64,000 nt of DNA, from the NCBI GenBank assembly GCA_003254905.1, contig QANU01102472.1, forward strand, positions 221,015 through 285,014. Direction: 5' to 3'. This stretch comes from Nissolia schottii (Eukaryota > Streptophyta > Magnoliopsida > Fabales > Fabaceae). The translations under genes and the position numbers were made by a program. Under the pieces are notes generated by a model. That model searched no databases. It was given only the letters and a program-made list of their open reading frames with translations, and was not told the origin of the DNA. How positions within the stretch are numbered: the stretch's first letter is position 1; each line of letters opens with the position of its first letter. Below, piece by piece: positions 1 through 13,600 of the stretch.

Positions 1-2023
1 ATTGAGAAAGGAAATCTTGGGGTAAGGTTGGCCTAATTGGATATGTGGAAGAAGCAGCAAGGAAGGAATTGCCCCTGAGTGTAGCTGGACAGTGATGGTT
101 GTGCTGACCTTCATATGTTGTGATCACAATTGATGGGTCTTGGAATGACCTCTCCACCCTTTTCTTCACAACGCACTTCTGAGTTGTGCATCTATAATAA
201 CTCCTGCATGATAGTAAATAAGATTTCATATTAGATTCATATTGATATGAGACATCTAGTAGAGGAGAAGAAAGTAAGAGAATGTTCTTGTTATCAGAAC
301 ATCTAATAATTTTGAGTTATATGTATCTTGTGAACCGATTTCAATACAAAAATGTTAAATGTTATTTGAACATAACATTGTCATTATATATGGCCGATAT
401 GTATAAAAGAGATATTGGGGTCAATTAAAAAATAATCATGCATTTTATAATTTTACTTATAGATAGACTTGTTTTTTCAACTGACTTCTTTTTTAGGAGT
501 TAAACTAAGGTTTTCTTCCATGGTAATGTGCCTCTGCTATTACGCTAATACCATTATTCACTATGTTACATATATGTCAAGTTTCTTATGTTGAAATAAT
601 ACCTCTCATTTCAGAAACAGATGAACATATATTGTGTATGATGATATCATGTGATACATCTCCAATATCATAATTGGATAGTTGATGAAGCGCCAGTGTA
701 AGTACTTAAGTAGGAACAATTAGCCATTACAAAACCTCAATTAGGCAATTGGATGTGCTTCATACTTTCACTTTATCAAATATGACCAAAATAAGTAAAT
801 TAATAAAAAGACTAATGAATGTCAAATATGTTGAATATTTTGCCACCTAAATTAACAAATTCTACAACCCTTCATCATATTGCTTTGAAATTAGGATATA
901 ATTAAGAAATGTAAAAATTGAGGAAATGAACAAATAACCTTGGATAGGGACTATTTTTGACTGCTTTCTGTCCATATTTTCTCCATCTATACCCATCTTC
1001 AAGGTGGTCGATCTCACTTTTTGTCAAGAATGCAAACCGTGGCTCCCTTGCCTTTTTCTCTTTCTTCTTCCCCTTATTATTCCTAATTAAAACATTTCAA
1101 AACACATCACTCAAAATGATAAAGAACACACATAAATATTTAGGGTTAAGTGCCAATAATGCTTGTTCTTGTTCTACCATTTTAATTTAATATATCATAC
1201 CCAAAAAAAAAAACTACAATATAGCAATTCCATAGCACTGTATGATATTATGATATAGGATTATAGACAAAAGATTGACCAAGTTCATTTCATGTGACAG
1301 ACACCGAAAGTCATAAATAGTTGAAAAGACACAAAATCATAGATATAATATAATTGCATTAGCAATTATTCAAAGATATTTTTCTGAAAAATAAAATAAA
1401 CTAAAATCAATCTACCTTAACTAAGAAAATAACAGAAATTAATAAGATAATAATCAGATCTTAGTACTCATAATTAAATTGAAGGGGAGAAATTAAATAT
1501 AATATAAAAGTCTTCATTGATCTAATTAGAAGAAAGGAAACAAAGAAAGAGGGATATATAGAAGAATTAGATCATAGAAGCATAAAACCTACTCTTTCTT
1601 AGACTTTTCTTCATCTCCAGGATCTTGCTTCTTATCATGTTTCTTGATTTTGGCTGAGTCTTCTTCGATCACTGCTTCTGCTTCATTAGATGATGAAGAA
1701 ACCGATGAATTGAGTGTTGCTGAGTCTCCCTGACTTATTATAGGCACCAATTTCTTGTTGTCATCAACAGCAATGGAAGATGAGAGCACTTCACGATGAG
1801 GGGGTGAAGAACAAGACAAGTCAAAGGCTATTGAGAGAGTGTTGTATTGATCCACAGAACCATGATGCAAGCAGTCGGTGAAACTTGTGTTGTGGTGATG
1901 ATGAGAGGGATCTACTAGCCCTTGAAAGTTTTGTGAAGATGAAGGGTTAGTCATTAATGGAAATTGGTTGTAATAGAAAGGGTCATAGTGGTGATAATGG
2001 CCCTTGTTGTCATCACTAGCCAT
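1..2023 (-). CDS. Group IIc WRKY transcription factor (WRKY28/71/8 clade), three exons, 3' end cut by window
   Basis: A DNA-binding regulator expected to act in the nucleus on W-box promoters. I assembled it from three minus-strand exons: 1593-2023 (start codon 2021-2023), 939-1082 and 1-203, the last running off the window. Exon 1 encodes a His/Asn/Ser-rich N-terminus ([18 protein letters not shown]) and an acidic Ser-rich stretch ([18 protein letters not shown]) typical of this clade. Exon 2 gives a basic KGKKKEKK run, then [20 protein letters not shown] and WRKYGQK. Exon 3 begins SYYRC and completes the zinc finger, C-x4-C-x23-H-x-H. The exon 2/3 junction splits the Arg codon after NSPYP, the conserved WRKY intron position. 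All sites are GT/AG and phases match. The exon 1 donor reads GA|GTAGGT, so unspliced reading hits a TAG at once and makes exon 1 look like a closed 144-residue protein. About 259 residues are visible, against 280-330 in relatives. Clade assignment is from memory. Confidence 0.93.
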
Positions 2024-2103
2024 GGAAAATTAAGAGAAGATGAAGAGAATTATTGATGAGGAGGAGAAGAATCAAGAGGAGGGTGAAGAAGGGGCAAGAG
2101 AAA

Positions 2104-2112
2104 TTATATAAA
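2104..2112 (-). promoter_or_regulatory. TATA box of the WRKY gene
   Basis: On the minus strand the sequence reads TTTATATAA about 80 bases upstream of the WRKY start codon. The purine-rich stretch (+ strand) between them would be a short, pyrimidine-rich 5' leader. This is position and sequence evidence only. Confidence 0.5.
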
Positions 2113-3410
2113 GGTAGCTTTTAATTTCAGAGAACGAGATTTCAGCTAATACTCTAATTGATTTGAAGGTTACTTGTTATGGGAAAGGGGAGCTTTTCGG
2201 TTTGGAACTTTTGTTTTTCTTCTTTGGCTTTATATTCAATTCCTTCTACTTTCACACACTCCCTCTACCTTTTGTATTTAGGAGGTAAATTGAGCAGTGT
2301 TTCTATGTGGAAAATGATTTGTCCCCTCTTTTTTTTTTTTTTTTATGACGGCATGTGTGGAGAGAATTTCGTGGTTAAAAATATATTCATTTGAGTGAGC
2401 TCAAACTCTAAAAAAAGTTAATTAGTCATTATTTTGAGTAATGAATACCCTTGATGAGAACGAAAAAAAAACTATCACAAAAATTGATACAAATAATATT
2501 ATTCTTTTTTATCTTAATGTTTTTTTAAACGTGTGTTTTGAATTTTTTAATGGAAACAAAATTTCATTTTGTTTAAAAAAATAAAAAAAATAAAAGGGAA
2601 TCGCTGTGAAATATGCTAGTGGCGTGACTTGTTGATGACTTGATGTATTAGGTATCACACACCGTATATCCTCAAAACTAATTGGTTGAAGGATTATTAG
2701 TCAATTAGTTGAAATTAGACTTAATTACTTATTCAGCTCTCTCTTATGATAGCGACTTTACAGATAATTATAATTATTCGTCTATTAATTTATACTAATG
2801 TATTACCCATACAATGCATGGACGATTAATTGATTTTAAATAACAAACTAATTGATGAACTAATTTTATATTAAATAGTTATATTTGCTATTAAAATACG
2901 AATACTTTTAAAAATATATACCTTTATATGTACTATGACTGTGTGTCCTAAGTTATAAAAATAACATATAATTAGAACTATTCGTCTATTAATTATATTT
3001 GATCTTTTTCAAAGAGAAAGAAAAATAACAAGTTGAGGGTAATGCATATATTATGCCAAGATGATCTTCTTTTATTAATTAATAATTAATGTTAAGACGT
3101 TGACAGATATAATTTTAGCTTGCTTTCTGATGTTTTAAGAGGGAAAATGAATTTAAAAACTTAACCTCAAATTTGCAAGTTTGTGACCAGTTGAGCTCCA
3201 CGTAAATGGTTTGGTAGGATAGTGTGAACGTGTGATTCACAATTTTGGCGTCTTAAAAAATGAGTTCCTTTAATTAAGATCTAGAAGTTTAAGTTTTATT
3301 TTAATTTCTATTTGAAATTTTCGGCTTCAACTTACCGTATGAAAGCAGGTATATATAATATATAACATGACACAATATAAAGCATTAGATACTTGATTTT
3401 TTTTCTTATA
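2113..3410. other. Intergenic, upstream of the WRKY gene
   Basis: AT-rich DNA with poly-T and poly-A runs and no convincing coding frame. It probably includes the WRKY promoter. A W-box core on the minus strand (TTGACTA) lies near 2699, but one such hexamer is not significant. Confidence 0.5.
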
Positions 3411-3419
3411 TTAAAATAA

Positions 3420-3552
3420 GAGTTTAATTTTGATACACTGATAGTTTAATAAAAGTGTGTGTAATAGTCAATTATGTTTATTGATTTGTCGATATATGAT
3501 TAAATAACAGTGTAAAACTCCTTTACACTATCAGTGCATTTCAATTAAATTC
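3420..3552. mobile_element. 133 bp MITE with 9 bp target duplication (Mutator-like)
   Basis: The ends are inverted repeats: the left starts GAGTTTAATTTTGATACACT and the right, reverse-complemented, starts GAATTTAATTGAAATGCACT, both continuing GATAG. The element is flanked by the exact 9 bp direct repeat TTAAAATAA (3411-3419 and 3553-3561). A 9 bp duplication and long TIRs point to a Mutator-like non-autonomous element. It has no coding capacity. Confidence 0.8.
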
Positions 3553-3561
3553 TTAAAATAA

Positions 3562-6500
3562 TGCATATATAAATTAAGAAAAAATATTACTTGTATTTAT
3601 GAGAAAGGGACATTGTACCGACTCATATTAATTATCAGATATGAGATCTTATAATTGGGGTATGAATTTTGTTGGAATCGTATCTAATAGTAAATAGAGT
3701 ATGAGTTGATACCATATCTCACACACGATCAAACCCAATGGAGACAAAAATATATTTGGAAAAGGAGATAGAAACATAAAACTTAAAATTGTTTTTGTCT
3801 TAGAATAATTTTTTTAACTAATTTGTGTACATCAAAAAAGAAAAATACATAAAACTTGTTTAGAGATGATTTTTAAGCTAATTTTTGTACATTTAAAAGG
3901 GAGGATGTAAGAGATGTGTTTTTGTATTTTATGTCCCGAGACGCTCATCAAACGAAACATATGGACATGGTTGTACTTAGTACCAGAAACAAGACAAACG
4001 GATAAGGATAAGGACACGAGACAAATACCTACAAAGAAAATTCTTTATCTTTGTTCAACCTCCAATTTTGTGTTCTCTAAATAATTTTTTTTTTTACTCT
4101 CTATCACAGATTTAATAAAATAGAAAATAATATGAAAATTTTCTACCTTCATATTTTTGTCTCTCTACTCTATCGCTAATATTAAACTTAATCTATGAAT
4201 ACAAATCATAAATTAATTATTTAATTACTATGCGTCATTGTTAAAGATATTTTTATGAGAGAATGATGAGAGTGATGTGTATGGTCGTAGTCACGTTGTG
4301 AAGGAAGGAGGGAATGGGATTGGGTCAAGAATTTCGACTATACGGATTTTTGTTTTTTAGCAAACCCACAACTATTAGGCTCACACGTGTCGATATTTGA
4401 ACAGCGGCATTTGACCGACGAGTGGCACGTGCGAAAGATTCGTACACTGTTCTTCCTTTTTTTAAAAAAAAAAATTTTAGGGTATGAAAAGACAGCATTG
4501 AGAATCTACCTAACTATTGATTAATTTGGTTGCAATCAGATTGATCTTTCGTATATATGATGAAGTTTTCTTAGTATTAGTTGTCTCTATATAATATTAG
4601 ATCTATATTTTTCTTTTTTTTAACTTCTACCAAGGTTTCTCTGCCCTATTAATACTAGGAATAATTAGGAAATCAGACTTGTTAGTTGTAATTGCCTTAC
4701 GTAGACTTCCCTTTTCAATTAGGATTTTTTTTAAGAACCAAACTCATGTCCTCTGCTTAAGATGTATTAAATATTTTTTTACTCAAATTATTTATTATTT
4801 TAAATTTATGATTAAATCATAATTATTTAAATATATTAAAATGCTAGTACTTTTATAAAAATTTGAATACTAAAAAAGAACCATAATTTAAAGCAACTCA
4901 AAGTGTTATCAGAGCTCTTCCAAGCTCTTGTACTTTTGTGTGTATTAATTCTCTCTCTCCTTGTGCGCCCCCCTGTGTGTGTTTCATCCTCTGCCGCCCT
5001 ACATGTCTGCTTACCCTCAACCTCCGTACACCACATCACCTGGTGTTTCCGTGTTTCTCGTCCAGGTCATGCTCATTCGGACATGCTTCCTTTTGCTTAT
5101 CCTAATTGTTGTTGTGAAAGTGTTGACATAGAAGAAGGGGAGGATGAAAGTGATGGCAATGACGATGGGAGGCTTAAGATATATGAAATTGAAATATTAT
5201 AATTTTAGGGTTTTGGCTAGAGATCTAGAATCCGGCTATTTATAGGAAGTGGTGATTGATCTTTCAAGAGAATATTGTGAGTTGCTCTGAATCGATCACT
5301 TGCTCTAAATCCATTATCCGGCACGCATAGTTTGTTCCCTAAATGTGGTCTCTGCAAAGCAAGGGCAAACAAATATTACAAAGAAAAAGTCAAGAACCTT
5401 TGTTCTTAGTCATTGCTCTTTGTAGTCATATTAAGAAAATTCATGAGAGTTTTTTATTGTTGTTGTTACTCCTCTTAATAATTAGTTTTTTTGTTGCCTG
5501 ACATTGAAATCACTAGGAATAAGATATGTACCAAGGAAGTTATGACGACGACAAATTTAAGGGTGCTCCTTCTAGCTAGGCATCAGATAATGCACATGTT
5601 ACCTATTATTATATAATTCTCTCTTAGTTTATTGGTAGATTTTAGCTTTCCTTAATCCATATTTCTTTTATGTATTTATTTCTCTTGAGTAATGAATACA
5701 AACATATCTACCTTTGAACACAAAAAAGAAAAATTATAGAGTAGATTATAATTTTAATAAAACTTCAGAGTAATTTATGCTAGTTACACTAACTAATACA
5801 AAAATGCAGAATGAGACTATCTGGCCCTCTAAATTTTACATGTTTAAAAGATTAAAGTGTCTAACGTGGAAACCTCGAGTAACTATTTTTTTAAAATTAA
5901 ATTCTAACATATTATTTTGTTTTCTGATATCTTAGTTAAGATTAAATAGGAGATTTTGTCTTTTTTTTTTTTAATAAAAAAGAATCTATATATCCTGTTA
6001 CTCACCACGCCTATGGCTACATGGCTATATGGCTATATATGTGTGCTGAGTGGGTTTTCACGTCACCTAAACTTTTTTTGCTGCCCGAAGTTTGTGGCAC
6101 GCATCATGTTCTCTTCTTCCCTTCCCATGGGTTTGTGCCTTATCATATGCTCTTTCGTCTTACCGTCATTATCACATTCACATCAAAATCAAATTAATAG
6201 ACAAAAAGTTAGATGGTCAAAGAATATAATGTACACATCATTTAACAAACCTCTCATGTTGATCACCTTTTTTTTTTTATAATATCAATTATGAACCACG
6301 TAATTAGTATACTAAGTTAGTCAGCATATTCAAACAAAATTAAGATTTATATATGTACTGCCAATAGGGTTTTTATTGAACATTTGTGTGTGTAAGCATT
6401 AAGGTTTTGTGTATGGATAAAAAAGTTTTTGAAAAATGAATACTAGCAATCTAGAGTGTCATTAATATGAAACCTGCTAGTAAATGACTAGGATCATACC

Positions 6501-8874
6501 CTCTCAGAGCTTACAAAGATTAGATGTAATATTGAGTTAGTTTTACTCTCATTTCCAACTTTAAATTCTCAAAAAAAGTAATTACAAAATATTAATTTAT
6601 AATATATAATAGAGATTTAATGTGATATATTGTATAAAAGAATTTTATATTGTTATCAATTTTATTATAGATTTGAGACTTTTGAGATTGTATATATGAA
6701 GGTAAAATCTTGTTATATATTGATGTGACTGTATATATAATAGAATGTTTATGTAAAAAAAAAAAAAGGGAAAGTTACACTAATGATGATGCATCAAAAT
6801 TAAATTATTTGTAATATTTGAAAAAATTATTCTTTGAAATACTATCACTGAATTGAACTAAAGCAAAAAAGAAATTACCCATTCGCACCAATGACAAATT
6901 GAAATAGTCATAACTTTTATTGACATATATTAGCTTTTTAAGAGACTGTTTATTTTTTATTCAGTTTTTGTCTATTTTATGTTTTTTTTAACAATTTGTG
7001 AAAGAAACAATGAAAATAAAATTATTATTTATAACATCTTAGAAAACAGGAAACATGTTGAAAATGAAAAATAAAAATAAAAACAAATTTTACTATTCTT
7101 AATTTATTTATTAATTTTTAAAATTTTATTAATAAAACAATGAAAATAACAAATTTATTTGCTATTTTTAATTTTTTTATTATTTTCTTCACAAAATTAT
7201 AAAAAATGATAAATATATTAAAAACATAAAATAAAACCCTAAACCTAACCTACCTTTTAAGTGTCTCGAAAAATAACTCACAGAAATAAATTAAAAAAAA
7301 AGCTCTAGACTATCGGTAGTCCAACATTCTTTTAAAAAATAGAAATAACCTCTAACGTGCTGCTCAATTTGCAGGCATTTGACCATGACTGCAATTGGCA
7401 CGCGCATTTTTTACGTTAATCAAACAAAGACTTCAATTTAGAAATTGTCACGCAAATTTTTCCCCTTTGACAAACACACAGTCTTTTAAATATAAAAATT
7501 ATGTTGTAACATATATATATATATATATATATTATTCTTTAATATCTTATTTCCTTTTTTATTTTAAAATTATTAAGATACTCCCATGAAAATTGAAAGG
7601 CACCTAAAGTTCTTTGAGTTTGATGAAAATTAAAATATGCAGAATTTTGAGTTCTTATCTAGTGCTTATAAAATGTTTTGATGAGTGGAAGTGATCTAAA
7701 GGGAGTAGTACTATAATTTAATTTTATGACATTCTTTCGTGTATATCAATATTGCTGAAAACAAAAACCTAGATTCTCACATGTTCAGTAATCCCTAATC
7801 CAAAGTTGCTTGATACCATAATTATAAACACATGAGGCCTCTTCTTTTTTTATTCAAAAAGACCAAATCGAGACAAATTGGCTAATGATCGATCGCTTAA
7901 AAGGTAGGTACGTAATTTATGTCTTCTTCTTCCTCGAAGGTTTTTATTTTCCCTTTTAGATTAATCCATAAGAACGACTTAAACCTAAAACCTGAGCAAG
8001 CAAATACAAAAAGTGCAAACTCACTGAAACTTAACAACAACGTTTGACTCATTATGTTTTATTACTCTGCTTCTTCCTTAAAACATTACCTCCAATCTAT
8101 GGGCATATCATAGTTACGTCCTAGGATGCAGAGTTCCATATTTTTTTTACATGAATATTAAGGTTATTCAACTTGAAAGTTTAAATAAATTTGTAAACTT
8201 TAGAATTTATTGATTTTGTTACGAGTTTATTAATAAAAATATTAACTTTTTTTGTCTAATAAAATTATGAATTTACGAATAAATTTAAGAATTTATTAAT
8301 TTTAAAAAAGACTACTCTATTAAATAATTTGTGAGCAATAAAAAAAAATTAAAGAGATGTCATAATTTTGATAAATAAACGAGACTAAGCTCACTTAAGC
8401 TTTTTCTCTTCATAAAGTGAAAAACAGTTATATGAAGTTGGTAAACTGAAGACTATTTTTGAGTGGTTGCAAACCCAGCAACGAGCTCCACCGATTGAAC
8501 AATCATGTCACATTAAAAAGTGGTCCCACATAACACCAATGAAAGGAAGTAAATAAGGGGGCAATTTATTTAGTTTAGTTTGACTAATTGATGGAAACAA
8601 ATTTCATTTCGGAGGATGCTACAAAAGGAACATGCATCCTTCCAACTCCCTTAACTTTTTTGTTTTCTGATGTTTCCTTTGTTTGAAATTTGAAATATAT
8701 ACAGTAATGAAAATGAGAGGGGATTTAAAATCGTCTTTTTATATAAAAAAAGAAAATTCTTGAAAATCTTTTTGAATTTTGTTTCTAGATTTTTTTTCTT
8801 CGTATTTTTCTTGAAGTTTCTTAGTGCTGCAATTAGCATAACGGGGTGTACTCATTTTATAAGTGACATGATTT
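3562..8874. other. Long AT-rich intergenic stretch
   Basis: I see no confident gene here. A GC-richer patch at 4903-5202 holds a 99-codon open frame ending in an acidic tail, but it has no recognisable domain and no clear splice context. There is a short AT microsatellite near 7511-7532. The rest is AT-rich DNA typical of degraded non-coding plant sequence. Confidence 0.5.
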
Positions 8875-9582
8875 TAGGGATGGTAAAACGGGTTTAACTC
8901 AACAGGGTGGTGTGGGCAACCCAATTTTTTTTTGTAAGGCGGGTTAAAATTTTTAACTCATTTAAAATTTTCAATTTGTATGAGTTGAACTCGTTTGACT
9001 CGCAGGTTAAGTGGGGAAGAAATAGGATGGGATGAGTTTACTTACATGTTAAAAAAAAATTGATTTTTTTTATAATTTTAGTCCTTTTGGCCAACCCAAC
9101 CCAACCCATTTTATTCGTAATCACTGACTCTACTTGGTCTTAACTCTTTTTCTAACCCCCATGTGACAAACAAAGTCACCAATTCATCTAGTTTGTAACC
9201 TAATAGGCTAGCCCTACTTGAAATACGAATAGTAGGCAGTAGCACAGTGCCACCACCACACTCCGCTATCCATTGCTCACTGTTTGTCCTTGCTCTGCTC
9301 ACTCCATTGAGCATGTATATATCTATAATTATAATTTATTAGATTTATAAAAATATTGTCTCAAAATAATAATTATATAATTTACCTTAGTTTTACTTCA
9401 AATTGTCTAATTTTTTTTTAATTTATGTGGTGGCTCACAAGCCAAGTCACCAACTCGTGGGCATTATAGTAGATGAGACGAACATGAATTTTCAACTCTC
9501 TTAAAAAAAAATCAATTCGCTAGACTCATTTAAACGTGAGTTATACATGTGTTAGTTCGGCTCAATTCATTTGTCATCCCTA
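8875..9582. mobile_element. Probable non-autonomous hAT-like element, about 708 bp
   Basis: The left end reads TAGGGATGGTAAAACGGGTT and the right end, reverse-complemented, reads TAGGGATGACAAATGAATTG, a short terminal inverted repeat of the TAGGGATGGNAAA type seen in plant hAT elements. The interior holds complementary runs such as CCCAACCCAACCCA near 9095. I could not find a clean 8 bp target duplication, so the flanks may have drifted. No transposase frame is visible. Confidence 0.6.
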
Positions 9583-10659
9583 CTGATTCGATGTTTTAAA
9601 CTCATCAAATGCTATAATTGTAAAAAAAAAAAAAAGAAGAAAAAAATCATCAAATGCCAAAAGATTAATTACTTAAGTTACGCTCAGAGATCAAAATATA
9701 AACATGATTGAATTTTATTGGTAGCAAAAAACATGTATCCTATCAATAAGTAAAATTGGGTCACTGATTCCAATAAAAGTTCAAAGTTGAACTAAAGTGA
9801 AGATTTTATGTTATTTCAAAGGTATGATATTTATTTTGTATGAATTATTTTAAAAATATTATATTTATACACTATGTATCAATGAAATAAAAAATTAAAA
9901 GAAAATGGATTTCATAGGTTCATCATTGTGTTTCTTTCTTGGCAAACGAGAACCGAGTAGGATTAGCATGAAACTGTTGACATATTAGTGCCCTTTGTGT
10001 ATGATGATCATACACGACTAGTGGTTATCATACACCTCTCTCTCTCTCTATATATAGAATTGATTGTCAATTATATTTTGTCAACCAGGGCAGGTTATTT
10101 GTTAGGTTTGTGCAGTACAAAGAATCTTCTCATGAACAAAGACATTCCAACTGAAAATCAATTTCATTAAATTAATAAATAAATAGGAATTTTGCACACT
10201 TGCACTAACAAAACAAAGTTAAAAGGTAAAAATAGCATTGAATGCAATATTAATTCATAATGACGAAACCAAAAAAAAAATGTTTTGGGGTGATTTTTGT
10301 CAAATATATAACTATTAAATTCTCTTTTTTCATAAATTTATATTTTTAAAAGAGATAATTCTTGATACTTTGATGGATTACTATGGTATTCAATCAAATT
10401 TAAGGATATCAATACCCTATAGTTAAGAATCAGTCACGTATCCTTATTAAACTTAAAAGTAAATCCATGATTGTTGAAATATAAAGAAGTATCGATATCC
10501 TTATAAAAACATGAATATCAAAGAAAAAATCAATACATAATCAGTAAATTAAATTACCTTTATTTATCAGCTAAAATTTTTAAAAGAGATACTGGTTAAT
10601 AATTCCAAACATGCACATAAATGATTTTATTTTAAATATATTTTTAATATCATAGTAAT
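9583..10659. other. Intergenic
   Basis: AT-rich DNA with a short CT run followed by TA repeats near 10037-10055. No supported gene. Confidence 0.45.
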
Positions 10660-13600
10660 TGCTACTACTCGAGTCACTTACTCATCATGAGGACTGAGGA
10701 GGGCCAGTTTAGAGAGTTTGGTAGCAGCTGTAAATTATCCAAACTAAGTCTTAGCTTAGCTTAGATGAGAACTAAGAATAGAGAGACTCTAGAGCTTGTG
10801 TTGTAAGCTTCTCTGAGCTCTTTGCATATTTAACATGGCATCAATCACCAAACGATTCAATCGCTTCCGTTTCTCTGCAATTTCTTGAAGGTTCTACCGG
10901 TGGCTCTGCAGATCGATAATTCATTTTCCTTGACCGATGCCACACCATGCTCCAAATCCTCTTTCCAATCCTTCCGGTCCCTGTTTTTTTTTCATCCGAA
11001 TGAAAGCCTTTGGGCCAATTTGGTGAACTTCACCCCCGATGCTCAAAGCTAAGAACAAATTAGCATTCGTTGATGGATCATCCATCATCAAATCTCTAGA
11101 AAATGATAGCTCGGAGAGTGGACCGTCATGGAAAAGAAAAAACTTAAACTTTTTTTTTTTGTAGTAATTGATTTTTATTTTATTTTATTTTTGTTTTAGA
11201 GTACATGAGATTTTGTTTTCATATTTAAAAGATAAATTAATTAAATAAGAAATAGAAAATGAGATAAGATGTTTTTAAAATTTAAATAGGAAGTAAGAGG
11301 TAAGATAATATGTTTTTAAATTTTAAATAAGGTGATTTAAAAATTAATAATCTATTTTAGAGTCGGTTTGAAAATAAAAAGGTAAAGGGGTTTAGTGTGA
11401 AATTTAAAGGGGTTTAGTGTGAAATTTAGTCTCACAACCAGTAATTTGAGGGGCAAGTCAGTTTTTCCTTATAAATAGAACCTCTTTTATATTTGTTAAT
11501 TTACTTAAGAGCTTAAAAGTTCTGTCTGTAGTGAAACTATTTGCTTTAGTTAATACATTTGATAGTGGAAAACAATGCCTCTACATAGGATGTCAATGAG
11601 AATTCCGAGTCTGTCAACGATGTCATTTGAGTCCCTACTGAACTCGCAAAGGACGACAGTCTTCAACAAGGTTGTTGCTTATGGTCTATTTTAGCCATTA
11701 CTCATGTTCATATTTTATAAACATGACTTAGTTTTAGTATTTTTCATGTTTTCATAAAAATAAGAATTTGTTTCATGAAAATATGTTTTTTTTAATAAGG
11801 ATTTATTTTAGGAAAACATTTATGAAATTATTTTATTGAAATCTTTTATAGAAATGCCTTTGTTTTATTTACAAACGTTACGAAAATGTTTATGAAAATA
11901 TTTTAGAACTCATGAAAACATTTTTAAAGCTACCATGAGACCATTGTTTTATTGCATAAAGGTCTTCATGACCTGTATCACATTGCCACGCTTCAAGAAT
12001 CACTGTTTGCTCATTGTGAAGGTGATTCTTCTGTTACTTGCTATTACAATGAATTGAAAACATTTTGGGATGAATTAGAGAGTTTTCACCCTATTATTCC
12101 TGCGTGTGCTTGTGTTGGTATTTGCATCTGTGGCCTCAGTGTGGTTCGTAACTACAAGGCCAATGATTACGTTATTCGATTCCTGCGTGGTTTGAACGTC
12201 CAGTTCAGTGGTGTTCGCTCCCAAGTTATGCTCATGGAGCCAATTCTAGACATTGTCAAGGTCCTCTCTTTGATGCTGCAACAAGAAGGACAGCTCAACA
12301 CTGAATTAGCTAATTCCATTCTTCCACAAGTTTCCGTGGAAGAATCTATTTACCCTCTTTTCAGTTTAATCTATTGTCTGTGTCCAAACTAACACATATT
12401 CTGCCTTGCCCAATTTGTGTTCACATACTCACATTGTGAGATACACTATCTGCACTTTTGATGAAGAAGATTGGTGGAACTAGTTTGAGGCATGAACTTT
12501 ACACACATAGGACAATGTGGTATTCTCCATTATGTAAATCATTTTTCCCATTGCAAGAAATAAACTTGTGGCACTATAGGTTAGGCCATCAATAGGTTGG
12601 TACATTGTATGCATTACAACAATGTCGTCCTAGTATTACAAGCAATAAAGCTCACACTTCATGTGATTGTTTTCATTTTGCAAAACAGAAAAAACTTCCT
12701 TTTGTTTCTAGCAATAGCATTTCTGATTCTGTGTTTGACTTAGTTCGTTTAGATATTTGGGGACCTCTTCCCTGTCCCTCAATTTCAGGACATAAATATT
12801 TTTTTATCAATTGTGGACAATCACTCTAAGTTTACTTGGCTTCACTGTTAAGAAAAAGAAATCAGAAACTGCTTCACTTGTGCATAACTTTGTTTCCTTC
12901 GTTCAAACCCAATTTCATGAGACAATTAAAGCTTTCATATCAGATTATGGAGCATAATTTGCTCAACCAAAGCAAATTCTTTTCCTCCAAAGGCATAATT
13001 CACCAAAATTGTTGTGTTGAAATTGCGCGGCCCTTAATCTTTCAATCTAACCTTCCACCATGTTTTTGGCATTTTGCAATAGGTCGTGCTATTTTTTCTT
13101 ATCAACCGGTTTTCAAGTAGACTTGTGCACAATAAATCACCTTATGAAAAACTGTTGCTATCCTTCCCTAAAAAATTTGGCTGCTTGGTATTTGCAAGTT
13201 CCTTGTCTGTGAACAGAACAAAATTAGCCACACAACAACAAGTGAGCCATTGATCCCTTTACCTCAGCCAAATCCATTTCGGCATACAACCACAACATCT
13301 GAGCCTCCTATACCTAACCAAACCACACACCACTGGCATTCCCCCATCCTCACATCCCACATTATCTGTTACTGCCACAGAGGAACCAACTAGAAGATCA
13401 CTTAGAACCTTGCAGGAATATCACTGTCACACACAGACACTTTAGCCTAGCTGTATCATCTCTCTCATGAGTGTTGGCAAGAAGCCATTAGAGCATAATT
13501 GACTGCTCTAGCTAAAAATCAAGCATGGACACTTACCATCTCATAAGAGAGCCATAGGCCGCTGTGTCAAATTCTTAAATTCATCTGTACCAAAGAAAGT

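Noticed and set aside
957-1190. Plus-strand open frame of 77 codons
   Set aside because: It is antisense to WRKY exon 2, whose minus-strand reading gives WRKYGQK.
4903-5202. 99-codon open frame with Cys and acidic tail
   Set aside because: No domain, no signal or conserved neighbour, no supported splice structure; kept only as a note in the intergenic entry.
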